Assembly: GCA_015179025.1 (NCBI GenBank)
Contig: WHUX01000028.1
Span: 124,001 to 188,000 of the forward strand
Source of the DNA: Terfezia claveryi
Taxonomy: Eukaryota > Ascomycota > Pezizomycetes > Pezizales > Pezizaceae
DNA length: 64,000 nucleotides
Reading direction: 5' to 3'
Shown here: positions 57,360 through 64,000 of the stretch, piece by piece
How the letters are laid out: each line of letters opens with the position of its first letter
Position numbering within the stretch: the first letter of the stretch is position 1
The notes under the pieces: generated by a model
Databases searched by the model: none
Seen by the model: the letters and a program-made list of their open reading frames with translations, nothing else
Told to the model about the DNA's origin: nothing
Program-made: the position numbers and the translations under genes

Positions 57360-58703
57360 AGGATGGTTTACTTCATGGTGCTGCATGATATACAGGTGGT
57401 TGTCTTTTGGATAGCTTGCATTGGGGACATCTGGAATAGCATTTGAGTATATTTTGGGGATACCGTACCTAGGTTCTTCTTGTATGTATGCTTCTACCTC
57501 TAACGTTGGGGCAAGGAGCAGGAGAGAAAGAAAGAAAACCGAACACATTGGCTGAATCCATATTCAACTTGAGACTTGATATCTGGCAGTGGGGAGCTCA
57601 AGTGCCGAAGCAAATATGTGTGCTTGGTCTCTGAGGGATTCCCTGACACCGCTTTTTTTGACACCTTTACTTTTTGTCCACTATGCTTGCCAGCTACGAT
57701 TGCTCCCCGTCCTCTCCACCCTTTCCGTACCGGTATCACTGGAATCGCTAAGCGCAACTACAAATATTTAATCTGGCTGATTAACGCAAGATTCATCACT
57801 TACTTTATTTCCCTGGTGTGCTTCACGGCTACAGTGGTTGAATACAGTGATGTCGAAATCAAAAGACAGATTAAGACGGTTCGAGCGGCAGGTTATGGGA
57901 TACATTCACATGTCCAAAGCTGTCCGCCAACAAAAATTACACTACAGCTGCTGGTAAAATATATATTTTTTTTGTTTATTTACTTTTACCGTGCATACAA
58001 CAAAATTAAGCTCAAATTCAACCCCTGCAACCAAGCTTACCCCTGATGAAGATCATCTCCGCAAGTGGCATGTAAGCTGGCTCCAGCTAATCATCATTCA
58101 TTACAGAAGTGGCTTTTAAAGTTTTGGGTTGGTTAAATATTGTTTTTTTGGGAAAGGGGTGGGTGGGGGGAGGGAAGCTTAAGCTTGTGGGTTGGTTATC
58201 GCGTGCCACATGGGACGGGGATGCGGGATGATGTCATCCCGGAGTGGGAGAAGAATTTTCTGGGGAGTGATGGATTGGGGAAAAGGTGAGTCAGGGTCCG
58301 AGAACAAAGGCTACGCCGGGGGGAAGGGGGGGGGGGGTAAGGCAACATAGGTATGCAATGTAAGAAGGTAGGAAGGCTTCTGATTTTGATCGTCAGGGGT
58401 TACAGTAGTTGTGAGGACAATAGGATTATCTGGGGAAATATTATTTTGTCGTGGTTTTGGTTGTCAGGTTTTGTTTATTTCGGCAAAGGCTTTTTTTTTT
58501 TTCGTGTGTATTTTTAACCTTTTTTTTCTTTTTGTCATCTAATTTTTTTTTTTTTTTTGGAATCCTGATACCGGTACTGTACATGAAAATAAAACGGAAA
58601 CCCTGAAACATACAAAGTCCACAAGATTTACTTTTTGGGCTTTTTGGTACCGATCCGAACCCGTACACCCACATGACCTCCGGTAGCCTTCGCTCGCTAC
58701 TAA

Positions 58704-60353
58704 GTCCCCTTGTCGGTTTTTGAGACATCTGCAAGCCACATGCAAGTGGGCAAGATCACAACATGACAATACGGTCAACACATAGGAGGATAAGGAAAAA
58801 TGTAGGTACGCGTTATCGAGATTGTAGGATTTAATGTTCAATATTTTCCAATACCTAATAATGTCAACAATTGTAGACTCAGCTACTAAGTCCACCCGAC
58901 CAGGGCCTAAGGGCAAATCTACTGCTCTACAGCCTCGGAGAAGAAAGTCATATACAAGAAAGTTTAAACTCAAGGCATTAAGCATGCTCCAAAAGTCCCG
59001 TATAGATCCGAAAACAAGAGCAAAGGTACCGGCTAGTATAGGATGTAAGTGACAAATGGACTCTAGGTAGTACAGGCATTGGCTGATATAATTGGAAGGG
59101 GTCTCTCGAGAGCTTAAGATTGCAAAGAAAATGCTGCAGCGCTGGAAGAAGTACGAAGCTAAAATAGTAGCAGCATGGAAGGGATCAAGGCAAGTAGAAT
59201 GGCCGCCTAAAGGTGTTTGGCATGGAATGGAGGCAGTGCTACATACTCGCTTTTATAGCTATTCGGAAGCAAGGGAAGCCTGCAGGACAGCGTTGGTTTA
59301 TACGAGAAGGAAGGAAGATATTTGAAGAGCGAAAGGAAGTCGAAGTGGATGCTGCAAATAAGAAGCATTATCCATGTACGTTCTCTAATGGGTGGTTTGA
59401 AGGGTTCTGTGAGCGATGGAGCATTTCATGGCGGGTGAAAACCAAAGTTGGACAAGATGCTCCGGAAGATAAGGCAAAGGCAATACAAACCTCTCTACAA
59501 GAAATACGGCGAAAATCTCAACCACCAGCCAGACACCATTACCTTTTGGGTTCCTACAAAAATCGTACATTTGATACTAAAGGTCTTCATTCACACTGAT
59601 CATACCTCTTGGACAAAACGACAAGCAACTCTCATGATCACTGCCTGTGCTGATGGGGAACTCCGATGTAAGCCAATCTTGGTGTTCCATGGTAGTTCTA
59701 CTGTTGAGCAGCAGCCTCGAAAAGAAGAACGAAAAAAAAATACCATTCTGCTGTTAGGGTCCTCTTCAATCCTACAGCGTATAGTACTGAAGAGATTACT
59801 ATGAAATGGATTCAGGATGATATTTGTGGAACTACATCTTCTACATTAGAGCTACCACAACCTGAACGCTTAGTATTATTGGATGTTTTTAGTGGTCAAA
59901 AAAACTAAGAATGTCTTAAATGCTATGAAAGAGCGACATATCATTCCGGTATATATGTATTCCTGATGGCTGTACAGGATATGTTCAGCCTATGGATACA
60001 ATTCTTAACAAGCTAGTTAAGGATAAGATTGCGGATATTTTAGAGGAAAAGTTGGAAGCAGTTGGGGAATCAGATGAGAGTGTTGGTCATCATCGCATTC
60101 TCATAACGGCAGGTATTTCTATATCTCCTGATGGGACTGAAGATACAAAGCTTTATGTGCGTGGCCTACCAGATATTATGGCAGATAGATGGTACGTTGG
60201 ATTCTGATGAAGAGCTTGAGTATCTAGTGGAGACTACAGACAGCACAGAGATTGTTCATGTAGAGCCCTCTGTCCAAGCAACAGATTTAGATCGATAGAA
60301 TTAGTATTAGTGCGCTCTGTAATTAGAAATGTCTCAAAAATCGACAAGGGGAC
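58704..60353 (+). mobile_element. Pogo/Tigger-like DNA transposon, inactive
   Basis: The ends are inverted repeats of about 25 bp: GTCCCCTTGTCGGTTTTTGA at 58704 and, reversed from 60353, GTCCCCTTGTCGATTTTTGA. The 1650-bp interior encodes the broken transposase described separately. A TA precedes the left end, in line with the Tc1/mariner/pogo superfamily, but the right flank does not give a clean duplication. Confidence 0.8.
58861..60298 (+). pseudogene. Broken pogo-like transposase
   Basis: Pieces in three frames follow the order of pogo/Tigger proteins: a basic start (RPGPKGKSTALQPRRRKS, YTRKFKLKAL), a CENP-B-type helix region (GLSRELKIAKKMLQRWKKYE; REGRKIFEERKE; GWFEGFCERWSISWR), a DDE nuclease core (FIHTDHTSWTKRQATLMITA; LVLLDVFSGQK; a DGCTGYVQPMDTILNKLV-like end) and an acidic tail ending in TDLDR. 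At least four frame breaks and several stops separate them. The first Asp of the DDE set can be seen in HTDHTSW and the second in LLDVFSGQ. The protein cannot be made whole from this copy. Confidence 0.75.
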
Positions 60354-60657
60354 CAGTTTACCCGGTATGGGATATTTCTAAGGCACGCCTGCCGAGATGG
60401 GTTAACCCGGGCACACAGTGGGCACATGTGTGTGCACCGGGGAGATACGGGAAAAGGCATTGACGGGTATATATTCAACTTGGAGCGAGAAATGCAGGAA
60501 CAGAGACGGCGTGGTGGGTTTTGTGGGGTTTTGTTTTGGGGGGGGGGTGTGGAATCACGGGAGTAGCACAGTGTGGCATGATGTATTGTATATACTAAAG
60601 TCATCCCGTTGTTCGAGAAAAGGAAAAAAAAAAAAGAGAATTTCATATTTGATTATT

Positions 60658-60671
60658 GATATGATGATGAC

Positions 60672-60711
<40 letters not shown>
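60658..60711. repeat. GAT trinucleotide microsatellite
   Basis: About eighteen GAT units with one C interruption near the start. Confidence 0.95.
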
Positions 60712-61231
60712 TTTGTTGTTTGTTTTTTTTTGTTGTAACTTGGTGAATATATATATATGTTGGCTACGGAGGAATAATTTAAACATCCAACACAAACTTG
60801 CATCTCAGCAAAAGGAAGACAAGGACAAGGGGAAAGGGGACCGCTTCGGCTTCGTGAGGAGGTTTACGGAGCTGGGGGGAGGGGAGGGGGAAGTTAATTA
60901 CATGAGGTATTCGTACATTGTACAGTACTTGCTCATCCCGGGTTTCCGCGGGGGGGGGGGGGGCGGGGACTGAGGAGGTGTGAGAGAAAAAGAAAGAGAG
61001 AGAGAGAAAGAAAGAGAGAGAGAGAGAGAAAGAGGCAGAGAGAGCGAGAGAAAAGGATTTTTTATATAAAAACTACATACATAAATCTTCTATATCGCGT
61101 GTGTTACGAAGGAAATAAATATTTTGGTAAAACAGAAGAGGAGGGGAAGAAGGGAGAAGGGAGAAAGAGGGGGGTATAGTTCTTCTTGTATCTCACTTCC
61201 GGTTCTTTTTCCCCCGGGTACAGCAATTGTC

Positions 61232-61290
61232 TCACGTGACTGCTACGAAATATAAACGGAAAGGGGGGGCTTTTCCATTTTGCACGTGAC
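61232..61290. promoter_or_regulatory. Two CACGTGAC sites upstream of RCF1
   Basis: TCACGTGAC at 61232-61240 and GCACGTGAC at 61282-61290, 125-180 bases before the RCF1 start. CACGTG is the target of bHLH factors such as Cbf1. A related CACGTGA precedes MSY1. Confidence 0.4.
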
Positions 61291-61413
61291 GGAACTATAT
61301 GAAACCCACCAAACATCATGGGGAATTGCTACATCTCACCAACTAACCACACAGCAATATTTTTCCACACCTACCTACCCAACCATATCCCACAAGTATT
61401 CTCAAAAAAAACA

Positions 61414-61963
61414 ATGTCCAACCGGCCCCTCCCCTCCTCTTTCGACGGTGACGAGTACGAATCCCCCCTCCCTCTCTTCACCTCAACCTACCCATCATCA
61501 CAACTAACCTCCCCTCCTCTCCTCCCCCAGAGAATTTTATGACGAAAACCGCTGGCACAAATTAAAGCGCCGCCTCTTCGAAGAACCACTGATTCCCCTC
61601 GGCTGCCTTCTCACCACCCTCGCCCTCTGGCGTGCCTCCCGCGCCATAAAATCCGGCAACAAGGTCGACACAAACAAGTACTTCCGAGCGCGCGTGTACG
61701 CCCAGGGTTTCACCATCGCGGCCATGGTCGCGGGGTCCTACTACTGGCAGAGTGACCGCGAGAAGCGCAAACACCTTTCGGAGGAGGCGAAGGCGAAGAG
61801 GGCGGAGGAGAAGAGGAATGCGTGGATTAAGGAGTTGGAGAGCAGGGATGAGGAAGATAAGGCGCTGGCGGAGAGGGCGAGGATGTTGAGTGAGAAGAGG
61901 AGGAAGAGTATTTTGCTGCAGCAGCGGGCAGGGGCACCGGAGGGTAGTAATAAGGATGATTAA
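61414..61963 (+). CDS. RCF1: Respiratory supercomplex factor 1 (HIG1 domain)
   Basis: Two exons, 61414-61454 and 61531-61963, give 157 residues, close to the usual size. The HIG1 domain spans about residues 30-85: ENRWHKLKRRLFEEPLIPLG, a membrane segment GCLLTTLALWRASRA, the signature RARVYAQ (RxRxxxQ) and a second segment GFTIAAMVAGSYYW. A long charged helix (EKRKHLSEEAKAKRAEEKRN) and a C-terminal tail follow. Rcf1 sits in the inner mitochondrial membrane and helps cytochrome c oxidase assemble and join supercomplexes. The first exon ends after DGDE, a common intron position just before the conserved part. Confidence 0.9.
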
Positions 61964-62470
61964 GTTAGATAGGTGATATATTGGGTATGGTGGGGTGAGG
62001 GATGGGGTGATATGGGAATGCGAGATTTCCTTTCCCAAAAATATTACGAATTTGTATAATAGCTACCAGTTATATTCCGTATTTATTGCTGGGCCTACGG
62101 GGTGGAAGTTTGATCTCAAGAAAATGGGTCGGGCAGGGGAAAAGGGAGATTGTGGCCCGTCTCCAGAGTAAACTCTTGGTTCCAAACCACTTGTATATAT
62201 ACCAAATATACCTCCGGATTGATGGGAATGGATGGGCAAGGAAGGAAGTCTCCAGTATTGAATATCCACTTGTATGATAGGTTTAATTGATGTTAGGTCT
62301 ACATAAACGATAAATAATGTAATCTCGAGACAGCAACATTTTAGGGGTGCATAAGTATAACCTACCAACAAGTCTTGCCTCGGAAATTCTCTCGGAACAG
62401 TATATCTGCCAGGCTGTGGACACTTTGCAATCTAATGTAGTAGGAGCGAGGTCTAACCTTACCCCGCAAG
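61964..62470. other. Convergent intergenic region (RCF1 / RTC5)
   Basis: About 500 bases between two converging genes. No gene or clear element is seen. Confidence 0.5.
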
Positions 62471-64000
62471 TTATCCTATGCTTCCTCCACTCCTATTCTG
62501 CCCTATCAACCCAGCCATCTCCAAGAGAGCCTGAATGTACATTAGTTAGCGTCATATTCACTCGGAAGATGTCAGTTGAGGGGGTCTAGCGCACCCAAGA
62601 TGCGCAGAATTCCAAACTCACCCTATCCGCTTCTATATCCTTTCCTAAATTTATGCTCCTTCTCAACAAAGCTTCCCTTTCTTCCCAATCCCACTGTCTC
62701 CTCTGCTCTTCCGCTTCCTTATCTCCTCCAACTCCCCATACCTCAATCTCCTCGATCTCAAATCTATCTTGCCATACATTATCCCCTGAAATATTTCTCG
62801 TATCCGATCTCAGGAATGCTCCTCCATCCCCAACATGGTTAAATACACCATACACTAGTCCTTCATCGAAGGTCAAGCTCACGGGTCCCAAGTTCAAGTG
62901 TTGTTTAGAACTGTGTGAAGGTACTTTATACCCAGCATGATGTGGTAGCTGATTCCCAAATGCAATTCCGTTGCTTCTGTTGAAATGTGCGTATTCTTTG
63001 TTCGATGAACTGGCCTGGAACACCTCATGCACCGGTGCCAGTTGGAATAACACGGTGTGTGCGTCACCGAAACATTCCTTATGGCTCAACCTCCAAGGCA
63101 CATTCAGGTATACACCATATACCAGTTTCTCGCTACCCTCATCTGAGCTCGTTGGGTACCATTTCTGGGGTAGAGAGCCTGCGAAGGACCGCTCTGGTGC
63201 AGTCACTGGTGCAGCGGGCATGCGACCGCCAGAAACCAGAAGAATGGTAGGGGCTTGCCATTTGAGTACATGGGTTTCGAAGGTACCCATGCTAAACCCC
63301 GCCGAGGATCCTGCATACAGCTGGCGGAGCCGGCGCCATAGGCGAGAACCAGGTAGGAATAGAGAAATTTGACAGAGAATATCGATGCTGAGAATTTCCC
63401 CAGGGCTAGAAAGTAATGGTTGGGTAAGGTCAATTATATTGGGTGAGATTTGGTGAGTTCGACTGCTAGGGCTAGTGGGGATGGTTGCCGACGGTAATGG
63501 CCGCTGCGAGCTAATGGCAGTAGAAGACATATTGACATTTTTACTAAAGAGAAGATGCTCATACAGCGGTAAAAAGCCGTCGAATAGGTATGGCTATTCC
63601 TGCCAGTCAGCCTAAAATTGAAATATAAACCACGGCAGATGGTTTAGCCCACCATAGAACGTTTCACCGTAGCTTTGAATACCCTCCAACCAATCCCCTT
63701 CTTCCCTTCTTCGCTCATGGAAGTGAAACCCCTCAGAACGTTCTCCACCACGGCCTTTAAACTTGTTAGCCCATCGGCCGTAAACCTCTCCACAAATACT
63801 GCAAGTGGTTGTGTCGGCTCAAGTGGTGCCACAAGTAGCAGTAACATTATAATCACTCGCATATTATCTATGGGTATCCGTGCAGACTGTATTTGTATTC
63901 TCTTGGGTTGCTCCTTCTCCTTCTCCTGCTTCTCCGGTAAATCAAACGCTTCCAATGCATCGAGAGCATCGAGAGCAGCAAGCGTCAGACTCTCATCGTC
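62471..64000 (-). CDS. RTC5: Restriction of telomere capping protein 5 (TLDc domain), N-terminus beyond window
   Basis: Reverse-strand exons 63653->64000, 62622-63593 and 62471-62530 encode the last 459 residues; the start lies past the window end. The splice from TVKRSM to PYLFDGFLPLYEHLLFSK restores a sequence typical of Rtc5, and the last exon ALLEMAGLIGQNRSGGSIG completes the C-terminus. The TLDc domain reads from LPQKWYPTSSDE through KLVYGVYLNVPWR, VLFQLAPVHEVF, GIAFGNQL, LTFDEGLVYGVF, GGAFL and FEIEEIEVWGVGG to WDWEEREALLRR. In yeast Rtc5 is tied to telomere capping genetics and to regulation of the vacuolar proton ATPase by TLDc proteins. The visible part has no frame break. Confidence 0.88.

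Larger units (their letters stand above)
56155..58703. other. Repeat-bearing intergenic region
   Basis: Holds a degenerate 120-bp direct repeat (56601-56837), five short GGGTCGCATTCAG units (57272-57359), T-runs (56976-56998 and others) and an open frame at 57576-58046 that has no recognisable motif. No gene is called. Confidence 0.45.
60354..61413. other. Microsatellite-rich region and RCF1 promoter
   Basis: Simple repeats: GAT units at 60658-60711, a G-run at 60949-60963, and GA/GAAA tracts at about 60983-61053. Two CACGTGAC sites stand before RCF1. No gene is seen. Confidence 0.6.

Noticed and set aside
57576..58046. 156-codon open frame with hydrophobic stretches
   Set aside because: Hydrophobic parts come from T-rich DNA; no family pattern, no convincing start context or homologous motif.

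Overview
This window looks like nuclear DNA of a filamentous ascomycete. The genes carry many short introns (about 48-90 nt) with GT donors, occasional CTAAC branch sites and AG acceptors. The set includes a kinesin-5, a CAF-1 subunit, an MRP-type ABC transporter, a mitochondrial tyrosyl-tRNA synthetase, a fungal raffinose-synthase-like protein, Rcf1 and Rtc5. Intergenic DNA is long, partly AT-rich and full of decayed transposons. This would fit a Pezizomycete such as a truffle relative, but I cannot prove the genus from sequence alone.

Left region (1-10989): two tandem tyrosinase copies. The first is cut by the window start but has an open C-terminal reading frame. The second (2514-7636) is dead and was hit by three separate insertions: a 443-bp 5'-truncated LINE in reverse, a 975-bp AT-rich terminal-inverted-repeat element, and a 1654-bp LINE fragment that still encodes RNase H. 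Target-site duplications mark both LINE insertions. Several small TA-flanked MITEs lie around them. An MFS drug/polyamine transporter follows (10990-13143), then a small protein with a possible PD-(D/E)XK nuclease motif (16742-17296).

Centre (19243-45932): minus-strand kinesin-5 and CAF-1 p60 (Cac2), a gene-poor stretch of about 5.4 kb, a plus-strand ABCC transporter, minus-strand mitochondrial tyrosyl-tRNA synthetase, a MULE-type transposon with a nested LINE, and a plus-strand GH36 raffinose-synthase/Sip1-like gene. The synthetase and the GH36 gene need three single-base frame corrections in C-rich tracts, which looks more like base-calling error than gene death.

Right region (46967-64000): a cluster of six tRNA-Gly(UCC)-derived units of which only one is complete, a short LIM-protein-like N-terminal gene, a two-helix mitochondrial membrane protein, an ER FKBP isomerase, a USP-family deubiquitinase with a long basic N-terminus, a dead pogo-like transposon with intact terminal repeats, RCF1, and the 3' part of RTC5 running off the window end.

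The genes do not form an obvious pathway or biosynthetic cluster; they are mostly housekeeping genes separated by transposon graveyards. The most original signals are a hairpin at the LINE 3' ends kept by compensatory changes, the layered destruction of the tyrosinase gene, the tRNA-Gly decay array, and the LINE-in-MULE nesting with exact duplications.
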